A stretch of 64,000 nucleotides of DNA from Streptomyces africanus. Lineage in GTDB: Bacteria; Actinomycetota; Actinomycetes; Streptomycetales; Streptomycetaceae. Numbering within the stretch: the stretch's first letter is position 1; every line of letters begins with the position of its first letter. Shown in pieces: positions 52,701-61,573 of the stretch. The stretch is taken from positions 18,460-82,459 of the forward strand of contig NZ_MUKA01000100.1 of NCBI RefSeq assembly GCF_002150735.1, in the 5' to 3' direction. The notes under the pieces are model-generated. The model did not search any database. It was not told the DNA's origin and saw only the letters and a list, made by a program, of their open reading frames with translations. Made by a program: the position numbers and the translations under genes.

Positions 52701-53602
52701 CGTGTGTCGACGATGCCGCCGGTCACCGCGATGACCTCGCCGACCGTGTAGCTGGAGTCGGCGTCGGAGGCGAGGTAGACGTACGTCGGTGCGATCTCCT
52801 CCGGCTGGGCCGCGCGTTCGAGGGGGGCCTCGCTGCCGATGTGGGCGAGTCCGTCCGGCGGCATGTGCGGGTCCGCCTCGTTGAGCGGCGTCCAGGTCGG
52901 GCCCGGCGCGACCACGTTCGCGCGCACACCGCGCTTGGCCAGGTGCACGGCGACGGACTTGGTCAGGGTGATCAGCGCGGCCTTGGACGCCGCGTAGTCG
53001 ATCATCGTCGTACTGCCCTTGAGGGCCTCTTCGGTCGCGGTGGCGATGACGGCGTCGCCGGGCTCCAGATGGGGCAGCGCCGCCATGAGCAGGTGGAAGT
53101 ACGCGTAGACGTTCGTCTTGAACGTCCGGTCGAAGTCCTCGGCGGTCAACTGGTCCAGTTCCAGCTTGCTGTTGAGGTACGCGGCGTTGCTCACCAGGAT
53201 GTTCAGCCCGCCCAGCTCCGCCGCCGTCCGCTCGACGGCCTCGCGGCAGAACTCCGGGTCGGTGAGATCTCCGGGCAGCAGCAGACAGCGCCGGCCCTGC
53301 TCCTCCACCTCGCGCCGGACCTGCTCCGCGTCCACCTGCTCCTCGGGCAGATGGACGAGGGCGACGTCGGCGCCCTCCCGCGCGTACAGCAAGGCCACCG
53401 CCCGCCCGATACCCGAGTCGCCGCCGGTGATCAGCGCGGCCTTGCCCTCCAGCTTCCCGCTGGCCCGGTAGCGGCTCGCCCGATAGCGCGGCGCGGTGCG
53501 CATGTCGGCCTCGAGGCCGGGCCGCTGCTGCTTGTCGGAGTCGTAGGGCGGGTCCGGCTCGGACACGACCTGCGGTGCGGACTGTTCCTGCTCGGGCTGC
53601 AC
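52697..53602 (-). CDS. SDR oxidoreductase, stress-type (YhdG/glucose dehydrogenase-like)
   Basis: A 301-residue SDR with a 45-residue N-terminal extension rich in Gln/Glu/Asp before the core. Cofactor motif ITGGDSGIGRAVALLYAREGA, NNA-like SNAAYLNSK, catalytic region ATATEEALKGSTTMIDYAASKAAL. Proteins with this extension are often SigB-dependent general stress genes. It is divergent from the ATP-grasp gene with its SigB-like promoter. Confidence 0.9.
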   Translation of the reverse strand: MQPEQEQSAPQVVSEPDPPYDSDKQQRPGLEADMRTAPRYRASRYRASGKLEGKAALITGGDSGIGRAVALLYAREGADVALVHLPEEQVDAEQVRREVEEQGRRCLLLPGDLTDPEFCREAVERTAAELGGLNILVSNAAYLNSKLELDQLTAEDFDRTFKTNVYAYFHLLMAALPHLEPGDAVIATATEEALKGSTTMIDYAASKAALITLTKSVAVHLAKRGVRANVVAPGPTWTPLNEADPHMPPDGLAHIGSEAPLERAAQPEEIAPTYVYLASDADSSYTVGEVIAVTGGIVDTR

Positions 53603-53735
53603 GGGCTTCCCTTTCGCCGGTGTCGTCCACGGCGCGGCCGTTCACCTCGGGCCACGCCGTTCCTTCCCCGCACGGGGTGCCCACAACGGCGGCAGGCATG
53701 TTCCGCGTCGTCACGCCCGAGCGCCGCGCCGACCG

Positions 53736-53760
53736 GCATGGCCGCACCCGCGAGGGGTAC
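53736..53760 (+). promoter_or_regulatory. SigB-type promoter of the ATP-grasp/hydrolase operon
   Basis: GCAT (53736-53739), 15 bases, then GGGTAC (53755-53760) fit the Streptomyces SigB-family consensus GNNT-N14-16-GGGTAY fully. The site is ~50 bases ahead of the GTG start at 53813. Confidence 0.6.
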
Positions 53761-53812
53761 TCAGTCGATCTTGGAAGGCCCGGCCGGAGGGCCTGCTGTC
53801 GGAAGGAGATCC

Positions 53813-55108
53813 GTGTCTGACGAGACGGTGAAGAACGTCTTCGTGATCGGGCTCGACGAGGCCAATCTGCCGACGCTGCGGGAGGTTCCCGGAGCCGACC
53901 GGTTGCGCTTTCACCAGTTGCTGACCGTCGAGGAACTCCAGCTCGGCGAGGTGCACCTGCCCACGCTGTTCGACAAGGCCACAGCGGTGCTGGACGCCTT
54001 CGACGGCAGCATCGACGCGATCGTCGGCTACTGGGACTTCCCGGTCAGCACCCTCGTGCCCATGCTGAGCGAACGCTACGGAACGCGCAGCACGAGCCTG
54101 GAGTCCGTGGTCAAGTGCGAGCACAAGTACTGGAGCCGTCTGGAGCAGCAGAAGGCGACGGACCGGCACCCGCGCTTCGGCAAGGTCGACCTGTCGGCCG
54201 AGCCGCCGCGCCCGCCCGAGGACATGACGTTCCCGATGTGGGTCAAGCCGGCGCTCTCCTACTCCTCGGAACTCGCCTTCGGAGTGGACGACGACGAGGA
54301 GTTCCGCTCGGCCGTCGCCGAGATCCGCGAGGGCATCTCCCGCATCGGCCGCCCCTTCGAGCACATCCTCGAACGCATCGACCTGCCGCCGGAGATGGAC
54401 GGCGTCGGCGGCCGGGTCTGTCTCGCCGAGGAGTCGATGTCCGGCGTCCAGGTCGCCGTGGAGGGCTACGTCCACCAGGGCGATGTGACGGTCTACGGAG
54501 TCCTGGACTCCATCCAGTACCCGGACTCCCCCTGCTTCCTGCGCCACCAGTACCCCTCGACGCTGCCGCCGGCGGCCATCGCGGAGCTCCACGACGTCTC
54601 GAAGCGGGTGATGCGGCAGATCGGAATGGAGTCGGCCACCTTCAGTATCGAGTACTTCTACGACCCGCGGACGCAGTCGATCAATCTGCTGGAGATCAAC
54701 CCCCGGCACTCCCAGTCGCACGCGGAACTGTTCCAGTACGTCGACGGCGTCCCCAACCACCACTGCATGGTCCGCCTCGCGCTCGGCGAGGACCCGCGCA
54801 TGCCGCACCGCCAGGGCCCGTACGCGATGGCGGCGAAGTGGTACCACCGCTGGTTCACCGACGGCGTGGTGCGCCGGGTGCCCGGGCCCGAGGAGATCGC
54901 CCGCATCGAGCGGGAGACGCCGGGCGTGCGCATCGAGGTGGTCCCCGAGGAGGGCACGCGGCTGTCGGACCTGCCCGGACAGGACAGCTACAGCTACGAG
55001 TTGGCGCACATCTTCACCGGCGGGGCGGACGAGGAGGAACTGCGGGAGAAGTTCGACCACTGCGTGGCCGCCCTGGGGCTCGCCTTCGACGAACCCCCGC
55101 AGGAGTGA
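53813..55108 (+). CDS. ATP-grasp ligase-type protein
   Basis: A 431-residue protein. The N-terminal ~110 residues form a Rossmann-like pre-ATP-grasp domain (VFVIGLDEANLP). The ATP-grasp domain includes MWVKPALSYSSELAFGV, an acidic stretch with ERIDLPPEMDG, and LLEINPRHSQSHAELFQY with the two late Mg ligands (E, N). Such enzymes activate a carboxylate as acyl phosphate and join it to an amine, thiol or other group. It lacks the biotin or CPS companions, so a small-molecule ligase is likely. The start GTG 53813 is 4 bases after GGAAGGAG. It is followed by a CocE-type hydrolase after 45 bases. Confidence 0.85.
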   Translation: MSDETVKNVFVIGLDEANLPTLREVPGADRLRFHQLLTVEELQLGEVHLPTLFDKATAVLDAFDGSIDAIVGYWDFPVSTLVPMLSERYGTRSTSLESVVKCEHKYWSRLEQQKATDRHPRFGKVDLSAEPPRPPEDMTFPMWVKPALSYSSELAFGVDDDEEFRSAVAEIREGISRIGRPFEHILERIDLPPEMDGVGGRVCLAEESMSGVQVAVEGYVHQGDVTVYGVLDSIQYPDSPCFLRHQYPSTLPPAAIAELHDVSKRVMRQIGMESATFSIEYFYDPRTQSINLLEINPRHSQSHAELFQYVDGVPNHHCMVRLALGEDPRMPHRQGPYAMAAKWYHRWFTDGVVRRVPGPEEIARIERETPGVRIEVVPEEGTRLSDLPGQDSYSYELAHIFTGGADEEELREKFDHCVAALGLAFDEPPQE

Positions 55109-55153
55109 AGCCCGGCCGGAGTGAACCCCGACAGTAAGGAGCACGTGGGTTCC

Positions 55154-57196
55154 ATGCGTTACGTGACCAACCTGCCCTGTGCGACGAAGGAAGAAGAGCA
55201 CGTCACGATCCCGATGTCCGACGGGGTCCGGCTCTCCGCGCACATCTGGCGTCCCACCTCCTCGGACCACGAGCCGGTGCCCGCGGTGCTGGAGTACATC
55301 CCGTACCGCAAGCGCGACCTCACGGCCGTGCGGGACTCGATCCACCACCCGTACCTCGCGGGGCACGGCTACGCCTGTGTCCGCGTCGACCTGCGCGGCA
55401 CCGGCGACTCGGAGGGCGTGCTGCGGGACGAGTACCTGGAACGGGAGCAGGCGGACGCCGAGGAGGTCCTGGCCTGGCTGACGGAGCAGCCCTGGTGCGA
55501 CGGCGGCACGGGCATGATGGGCATCTCCTGGGGCGCGTTCGCGGCGCTCCAGGTGGCGGCCCGGCAGCCGCCGGGCCTGAAGGCCATCGCCATCGCCTCC
55601 TTCACCGACGACCGGCACGCCGACGACATGCACTACATGGGCGGCGCCCTGCTGTCGGACAACCTGGCCGAGGCGGGCACGATGTTCGCCTACGGCACGT
55701 GCCCGCCCGACCCGGCCGTGGTCGGCGACCACTGGCGCGAGATGTGGCAGGAACGGCTGGAGCACACCGAGCCCTGGGTCCTGGCGTGGCTGCGCCACCA
55801 GCGCCGGGACGACTACTGGCGGCACGCCTCGGTGTGCGAGGACTACAGCAGCGTGCGCTGCCCGGTCCTGGCCTCCAGCGGCTGGGCGGACGGCTACTCC
55901 AACGCCGTGACCCGGCTCCTCGGCCACCTGGACGTGCCCCGCAAGGGGCTGATCGGCCCCTGGTCGCACAAGTTCCCCCACCTCGGGGAGCCCGGCCCGG
56001 CGATCGGCTACCTCCAGGAGCTCGTCCGGTGGTGGGACCACTGGCTGAAGGGCGTCGACAACGGCGTCATGGACGGTCCCATGCTGCAAGCGTGGATGCA
56101 GGACAGCGTGCCGCCCTCCACCGCGTACGAGGAGCGGCCGGGACGCTGGGTCGGCGAGCCGGAATGGCCCTCCCCGCACATCCGGCAGGCCGTTCATCCG
56201 CTCACCCGGCACACGATCGGGCCTCCGCGGGAGGCGACGGACGAGGGCGACGCCCCCGGCGGCGACGCGCTGACCGTGCAGTCGCCGTTGTCGGTGGGCC
56301 AGTTCGCGGGCAAGTGGGCCTCCTACAACGCGCCTCCGGACCTGCCGTACGACCAGCGCGAGGAGGACGGCGGCTCCCTGGTCTTCGACACCGAGCCGCT
56401 GACCGAGCAGGTGGAGATCCTCGGTTCGCCGACCGTGGAACTCGACCTGTCGGTCAGCGAACCTGTCGCCCTGGTGGCCGCGCGGCTGTCCGACGTGAGC
56501 CCGGACGGCTCCGCGACCCGGGTCTCGTACGGCATCCTGAACCTCACCCGCCGTGACAGCACGGAGTCCCCCGAGCCGCTGGAGCCGGGCCGCCGCTATC
56601 GCGCCACGGTCCCGCTGAACGGAGTGGCCCAAGCGTTCCCGCCCGGCCACCGCATCCGGCTCTCCCTCTCCACGTCCTACTGGCCGCTGGCCTGGCCGGC
56701 GCCGAAGCCCGCCCTGCTGAGCGTCCACGAGCACTCCAGCACGCTCACCCTCCCGGTGCGGCCCGTGGAGGAACCGGACGAGGTGCCGGCGTCCCCCTTC
56801 GGTGAACCCGAGGGCACTCCCCCGCTCGCGACGAGCCAGGTGACGCCGCCCGAGGAGCGCTGGGAGGTCAAGCGGGACCTGATCGGCTACCACTCCGAGC
56901 TGGACATCGTGAAGGACCGGGGCACGGTCCGCTTCGAGCACATCAACCTGGAGGCCGGGCGCCGCGCCCACGAGCGCTACACGGCGGTCGCCGACGACTT
57001 CACGTCGGTCAGCGGCGAGTCCACGTGGACCATGCGGTTCCGGCGGGACGACTGGGACGTACAGGTGGTGACGCACACCCAGCTGAGGTGTGACGACACG
57101 GACTTCTTCGTGGACGCGACTCTCGACGCGTTCGAGGCCGACCGCCGGGTGTTCTCCCGCACCTGGAACGAGAAGGTCCCGCGCGACCTGCTGTAG
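55154..57196 (+). CDS. CocE/NonD-family (X-Pro dipeptidyl-peptidase-like) hydrolase
   Basis: A 680-residue hydrolase of the cocaine esterase family. It has the N-terminal alpha/beta fold with nucleophile Ser125 in GISWGAF, the acid near SSGWADGYSN and the His in GPWSHKFPHLG, and a C-terminal jelly roll (~residues 410-560). A further ~100 C-terminal residues (from about residue 575) extend past the usual end. Family members cleave esters and N-terminal peptide bonds. ATG 55154 is preferred; GTG 55145 is too close to the AAGGAG. No signal peptide is visible. Confidence 0.87.
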   Translation: MRYVTNLPCATKEEEHVTIPMSDGVRLSAHIWRPTSSDHEPVPAVLEYIPYRKRDLTAVRDSIHHPYLAGHGYACVRVDLRGTGDSEGVLRDEYLEREQADAEEVLAWLTEQPWCDGGTGMMGISWGAFAALQVAARQPPGLKAIAIASFTDDRHADDMHYMGGALLSDNLAEAGTMFAYGTCPPDPAVVGDHWREMWQERLEHTEPWVLAWLRHQRRDDYWRHASVCEDYSSVRCPVLASSGWADGYSNAVTRLLGHLDVPRKGLIGPWSHKFPHLGEPGPAIGYLQELVRWWDHWLKGVDNGVMDGPMLQAWMQDSVPPSTAYEERPGRWVGEPEWPSPHIRQAVHPLTRHTIGPPREATDEGDAPGGDALTVQSPLSVGQFAGKWASYNAPPDLPYDQREEDGGSLVFDTEPLTEQVEILGSPTVELDLSVSEPVALVAARLSDVSPDGSATRVSYGILNLTRRDSTESPEPLEPGRRYRATVPLNGVAQAFPPGHRIRLSLSTSYWPLAWPAPKPALLSVHEHSSTLTLPVRPVEEPDEVPASPFGEPEGTPPLATSQVTPPEERWEVKRDLIGYHSELDIVKDRGTVRFEHINLEAGRRAHERYTAVADDFTSVSGESTWTMRFRRDDWDVQVVTHTQLRCDDTDFFVDATLDAFEADRRVFSRTWNEKVPRDLL

Positions 57197-57237
57197 CGGG
57201 GCCGGGGCGGGGTGACGAGGAGTCGCCCGGGAAACAG

Positions 57238-57282
57238 TTGCTTGACTTAGGCAAGGCACTTCTGCTTGCCTAAGTCAAGCAA
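57238..57282. promoter_or_regulatory. Perfect 18-bp inverted repeat ahead of the MFS/P450 set
   Basis: TTGCTTGACTTAGGCAAG (57238-57255) and its exact complement (57265-57282) flank a 9-base spacer. Each half is itself an imperfect palindrome (CTTG...CAAG), as in MarR-type operators. It lies between the hydrolase stop and the MFS start, so it may be an operator, a terminator for the upstream genes, or both. No MarR gene is adjacent. Confidence 0.7.
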
Positions 57283-57311
57283 TCTTGCGACCCGCTCCAC
57301 GGAGGCCCCCC

Positions 57312-58814
57312 ATGTCCGACATCCCCGCCCGCCACGCCGAGGCCGGGGCCTCCGCTCCACCGAGACCGCCCGGACCGCCCGGACCGAACGCCGTGGTCGC
57401 GGTGCTCGCCCTCGCCGGGATCGTGGTCTCGCTGATGCAGACCCTGGTCATCCCGATCGTCCCCGAGCTGCCGACGTACCTGGACGCCTCCCCCTCCGAC
57501 GCCGCCTGGGCGGTCACCGCCACCCTGCTCGCCGCCGCCGTCGCCACCCCGGTCGTCGGACGCCTCGGCGACATGTTCGGCAAGCGCCGCATGCTCCTGG
57601 TCAGCCTCGCGCTGCTGGTGTCCGGCTCGGTCGTCTGCGCCCTGAGCGACTCGCTCGTCCCGATGGTCGTCGGCCGGACGCTGCAAGGCCTGGCGGCGGC
57701 CGTCGTCCCGCTCGGCATCAGCGTGCTGCGGGACGTCCTGCCCGCCGACCGGCTGGCCGGCTCCACCGCCCTGATGAGCGCCTCGCTCGGCGTCGGCGGT
57801 GCCCTCGGCCTGCCCACGGCGGCGTTCATCGCCGACCGCTACGACTGGCACACGCTGTTCTGGATCTCCGCCGTCCTCGGTGCCGCCGCCCTGGCGCTGG
57901 TGCTGCTGGTCGTGCCCGAGTCGAAGGTCCGCACCGGCGGCAGCTTCGACCTGCCCGGCTCGCTCGGACTGTCCGCCGCGCTGGTGTCCCTGCTGCTGGC
58001 CGTCTCCAAGGGCGGCGACTGGGGCTGGACCAGCGGCACGACCCTCGGGCTGTTCGGCGCCGCTGCCGTGATCTTCCTGGTGTGGGGGTGGTACGAGCTG
58101 CGCACCGCCCAGCCGCTGGTGGACCTGCGGACCACCGCGCGCCGGCAGGTGCTGTTCACCAACCTCGCCTCGGTCGCGCTCGGCTTCTCGATGTTCGCCA
58201 TGTCGCTCGTCCTGCCGCAGGTCCTCCAGCTGCCCGAGCCGACCGGCTACGGGCTGGGCAAGTCCATGCTGTCCGTCGGTCTGATCCTGGCCCCGCAGGG
58301 ACTGGTGATGATGGCCATGTCCGCCGTGTCCGCGGGCATCACCAGGGCGAAGGGCCCCAAGATCACCCTGATGACCGGCGCGGTCGTCGTGGCGGCCGGG
58401 TACAGCCTGAGCCTCGTGCTGATGTCCGAGGTCTGGCACATCGTCCTGGTCGCCTGTGTCATCGGCGGCGGCGTCGGCTTCGCCTACGGCGCCATGCCCG
58501 CCCTGATCATGGGCGCCGTGCCCGCCTCCGAGACGGCCGCGGCCAACAGCCTCAACACCCTGATGCGCTCCATGGGCACGTCGTTCGCCAGCGCCCTCGC
58601 CGGCGTCATCCTGTCGCAGATGACCACCGGCTTCGGCGGCCACGCCCTGCCCTCCGAGAACGGCTTCAGGACGGTCATGGCCATCGGTGCCGGGGCGGCT
58701 CTCCTGGCCTTTTTCCTCGCCTCCTTCCTCCGGCGTCGGCAGGCCGTCACCGACCCCGCCCCGGTGGCGGAAGGACCCGCCGAGCAGGCGGAGTTGTCCG
58801 GCGCGCGCTCCTAG
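57312..58814 (+). CDS. MFS drug transporter, 14-helix type
   Basis: A 500-residue DHA2-like exporter. GGTCGG-type GRLGDMFGKRRMLL loop, VIPIVPELPTYLDASPSDAAWAVTATL opening and a helix 5 with GVGGALGLPTAAFIADRYDW. It has an N-terminal Pro-rich cytoplasmic tail. ATG 57312 is 6 bases after GGAGG. It leads a run of P450, ferredoxin, ferredoxin reductase and SDR genes, so it may export a hydroxylated product or the toxic substrate. Confidence 0.88.
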   Translation: MSDIPARHAEAGASAPPRPPGPPGPNAVVAVLALAGIVVSLMQTLVIPIVPELPTYLDASPSDAAWAVTATLLAAAVATPVVGRLGDMFGKRRMLLVSLALLVSGSVVCALSDSLVPMVVGRTLQGLAAAVVPLGISVLRDVLPADRLAGSTALMSASLGVGGALGLPTAAFIADRYDWHTLFWISAVLGAAALALVLLVVPESKVRTGGSFDLPGSLGLSAALVSLLLAVSKGGDWGWTSGTTLGLFGAAAVIFLVWGWYELRTAQPLVDLRTTARRQVLFTNLASVALGFSMFAMSLVLPQVLQLPEPTGYGLGKSMLSVGLILAPQGLVMMAMSAVSAGITRAKGPKITLMTGAVVVAAGYSLSLVLMSEVWHIVLVACVIGGGVGFAYGAMPALIMGAVPASETAAANSLNTLMRSMGTSFASALAGVILSQMTTGFGGHALPSENGFRTVMAIGAGAALLAFFLASFLRRRQAVTDPAPVAEGPAEQAELSGARS

Positions 58815-58881
58815 TTCACACCGGCCTCGGCCACCGCCGCGCGGTCGGCTGCCCTCCCCCCGCCACCCCTGAGGAGATGCC

Positions 58882-60123
58882 ATGTCCGATGCCCTGACGT
58901 GCCCCGTCACCGGCGCCTCCAGGCCGCTGCCCGAGTACCCGCTGCCGCGGGCGGCGGACTGCCCGCTGGCCCCCGCCCCGGCCACCCAGGAGCTGCGATC
59001 CGAGCAGCCGATCACCCGGGTACGGATCTGGAACGGCAGCACGCCCTGGCTGGTCACCCGGCACGCCGACCAGCGGGCCCTGCTGCCCGACCCACGCGTC
59101 AGCGACGACGACCTCGACCCCGGTTTCCCGTACGTCAACGCGCACCGGGCGGAGATCGCGCCGGTCACACCGCGGCTCATCACGAACACGGACGCCCCGG
59201 AGCACACGCGGTTGCGGCGGACCGTCAACGGGCCGTTCGTGGTCAAGCGGATCGAGAAGATGCGCGAGCCGGTCCAGAAGATCGTCGACGGCCTGATCGA
59301 CGAGATGCTCGCCGGGCCCAACCCGGTCGATCTGCTCACGGCGTTCGCGTTGCCGGTGCCGTCGCTGGTCATCGCCGAACTGCTCGGAGTGCCGTACGAG
59401 GACCACGACTTCTTCCAGCGCAGCAGCAGCCTGGTGCTGGACGGTTCGGCGCCGCCGGACGAGGCCCGGAGGGTCAGCGGTGAGCTCGCCGCGTACCTGG
59501 ACGACCTGGTCACGCGGAAGACGGCCGCCCCTGAGGACGACGTGCTCTCCGAGATGGCGGCCCGCGTCCAGGCGGGCGAGATGTCGCACACCGAGGCCGT
59601 CCACATGGGCGTGGCGATGCTGATCGCCGGTCACGAGACGACCGCCACGATGATCAGCCTCGGCACCCTCGCCCTGCTCCAGCACCCCGACCAGCTCGCC
59701 CTGCTGCGCGGGACCGACGACCCGAAGGTGGTCGCGAACGCGGTGGACGAGGTGCTGCGCTACCTGTCCATCGTCCAGACCGGGGTGCGCCGGATCGCCA
59801 AGGACGACATCGAGATCGGTGACGTCGTCATCCGCAAGGGCGACGGCATCATCTTCGACCTGCACGCCGCGAACTGGGACCCGGAGGTCTTCCCCGAGGC
59901 GCAGCGGCTGGACATCACCCGCCCGGCCCGGATCCACCAGGCGTTCGGCTACGGGCCGCACCAGTGCCTGGGCCAGAACCTGGCCCGCCTGGAGCTCCAG
60001 GTCGTCTACGGCACCCTCTACCGCCGCATCCCGACCCTGCGGCCGGCCGCCGCGATCGAGGAGCTGGAGTTCGACCACACCGGGACCACCTACGGCGTGC
60101 ACAGCCTGCCCGTGGCCTGGTGA
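58882..60123 (+). CDS. Cytochrome P450 with its own redox partners
   Basis: A 413-residue P450. The I helix has AGHETTAT (Glu252, Thr253), ExxR is in DEVLRYL, and the haem loop is FGYGPHQCLGQ with Cys362. The GPHQCLGQNLARLEL signature is typical of CYP105-like enzymes. The next two genes encode a ferredoxin and its reductase, forming a complete class I electron chain. ATG 58882 follows GAGGAG. Confidence 0.93.
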   Translation: MSDALTCPVTGASRPLPEYPLPRAADCPLAPAPATQELRSEQPITRVRIWNGSTPWLVTRHADQRALLPDPRVSDDDLDPGFPYVNAHRAEIAPVTPRLITNTDAPEHTRLRRTVNGPFVVKRIEKMREPVQKIVDGLIDEMLAGPNPVDLLTAFALPVPSLVIAELLGVPYEDHDFFQRSSSLVLDGSAPPDEARRVSGELAAYLDDLVTRKTAAPEDDVLSEMAARVQAGEMSHTEAVHMGVAMLIAGHETTATMISLGTLALLQHPDQLALLRGTDDPKVVANAVDEVLRYLSIVQTGVRRIAKDDIEIGDVVIRKGDGIIFDLHAANWDPEVFPEAQRLDITRPARIHQAFGYGPHQCLGQNLARLELQVVYGTLYRRIPTLRPAAAIEELEFDHTGTTYGVHSLPVAW

Positions 60124-60160
60124 CCCCTCCCCCCACTCAGAAGCGACCGAGGTGACAAGC

Positions 60161-60358
60161 ATGCGTGTGGAACTGGACGTACCGAAGTGCGTGGCGTCGG
60201 GGCAGTGCGTGATGGCCGCTCCCGATGTCTTCGACCAGCGAGACGACGACGGCGTCGCGATCCTGCTGCAGGAGCGGCCCGGTGAGGAACTGCTCGACGA
60301 CGTGCGCGAGGCCGTGGCGATCTGCCCGGCCGCGGCGATCAGGCTGGTGGAGCGGTGA
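60161..60358 (+). CDS. [3Fe-4S]-type ferredoxin
   Basis: A 65-residue ferredoxin with three Cys ligands: Cys10 and Cys16 (CVASGQC) and Cys55 (CPAAA). This spacing and the lack of a fourth Cys fit single [3Fe-4S] ferredoxins that serve actinomycete P450s. It is encoded 37 bases behind the P450 and overlaps the reductase start by 4 bases, so it should carry electrons between them. Confidence 0.93.
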   Translation: MRVELDVPKCVASGQCVMAAPDVFDQRDDDGVAILLQERPGEELLDDVREAVAICPAAAIRLVER

Positions 60359-61542
60359 GGCGCGTCGTGGTCGTCGGCGCCTCGGCCGCCGGGCTCGCGG
60401 CGGCCGAGACCCTGCGCCGGGCGGGCTACGACGGCACGCTCACCCTCGTCGGTGACGAGCCGCACGCCCCGTACGACCGTCCCCCGCTGTCCAAGCAGAT
60501 CCTCTCCGGCGAGTGGAGCACCGGACGGCTGCCGCTGCGCCCGCGGGCCGACCTCGACGCCCTCGGCCTCGACCTGCGGTTGGGGACGGCGGCGACCGGC
60601 CTGGACCTGACGGACCGTGCGGTGTGTCTGGCCGACGGGTCGCGGGTGCCGTACGACGGCCTGGTGGTGGCCACCGGGGTGCGTCCCCGGCGGCTGCCCG
60701 GCGACGGCGGCGCCCATGTGCTGCGCACCCTGGACGACGCCCTCGCGCTGCGCGAGAGGCTGAAACCGGGCTGCCGGCTGGTCGTGGTGGGCGCCGGGTT
60801 CCTCGGCGCCGAGGCCGCCGCGGTGGCCCGGCGGCTGGGCGCCCGCGTGACCCTGCTCGAACCGGCTCCCGTGCCGCTGGCGCACGCCGTCGGCACCGAG
60901 GTCGGCCGGGTGCTCTCCCAGGCCCATCTCGACCACGGCGTGGAGCTGCGGACCGGTGTCGCCGTGGCCGAGGTGACCGACGGGGGCGTGCGGCTCGCGG
61001 ACGGCGAGGTGGTCGAGGCCGACGAGATCCTGGTCGCCGTCGGCTCGCTGCCCAACACCGAGTGGCTGGCGGACAGCGGGCTGAGCGTCGGCGACGGCGT
61101 GCTCTGCGACGCGTACTGCGAGGCCGCGCCGGGGGTGTACGCGGCCGGTGACGTGGCCCGCTGGGACAACCCGCTGTTCGGGACGTCGATGCGGATCGAG
61201 CACCGTACGCACGCCGCCGAGCAGGGCATGGCCGCCGCCCGCAATCTGCTCGCCGCGCCGGACGCGCGCCGGCCGTTCGCGCCGGTGCCGTACTTCTGGT
61301 CCGACCAGTACGACATGAAGGTCCAGGCGTACGGCTTTCTGCGCGGGCACGACGAAGTCGCCGTCGTGGACGGTGACGTGGCCGAGCGCAGGTTCACGGC
61401 CGTCTACCGCACGGGCGAACGGCTGACCGGCGCCCTGGCGGTCGGCATGCCGCCCAAGTCCGTCCGCGTCTGGCGGCAGGCCATCGCGGGCGGGACGGCC
61501 TGGCGCGACGCCGTACCGGCCGCCGGCACCGAGGCGGCCTGA
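60355..61542 (+). CDS. Ferredoxin reductase, FAD/NAD(P)H-dependent
   Basis: A 395-residue flavoprotein: FAD motif VVVVGASAAGLAAAETLRRAG, NAD(P) motif VVVGAGFLGAEAAAVARRLG at about residue 145, and VYAAGDVAR near residue 263. The family is the putidaredoxin reductase type. The conserved PYDRPPLSKQ and the C-terminal reductase domain (FWSDQYDMKVQAYG) are present. GTG 60355 overlaps the ferredoxin stop (GTGA). Confidence 0.93.
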   Translation: MRRVVVVGASAAGLAAAETLRRAGYDGTLTLVGDEPHAPYDRPPLSKQILSGEWSTGRLPLRPRADLDALGLDLRLGTAATGLDLTDRAVCLADGSRVPYDGLVVATGVRPRRLPGDGGAHVLRTLDDALALRERLKPGCRLVVVGAGFLGAEAAAVARRLGARVTLLEPAPVPLAHAVGTEVGRVLSQAHLDHGVELRTGVAVAEVTDGGVRLADGEVVEADEILVAVGSLPNTEWLADSGLSVGDGVLCDAYCEAAPGVYAAGDVARWDNPLFGTSMRIEHRTHAAEQGMAAARNLLAAPDARRPFAPVPYFWSDQYDMKVQAYGFLRGHDEVAVVDGDVAERRFTAVYRTGERLTGALAVGMPPKSVRVWRQAIAGGTAWRDAVPAAGTEAA

Positions 61543-61573
61543 CCCCCCGGGGACCCACCCAAGGAGATCGCAC

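Noticed and set aside
53711..57259. A 1182-residue open frame on the minus strand
   Set aside because: Opposite the ATP-grasp and CocE genes, with low-complexity content and no family motif; a shadow.
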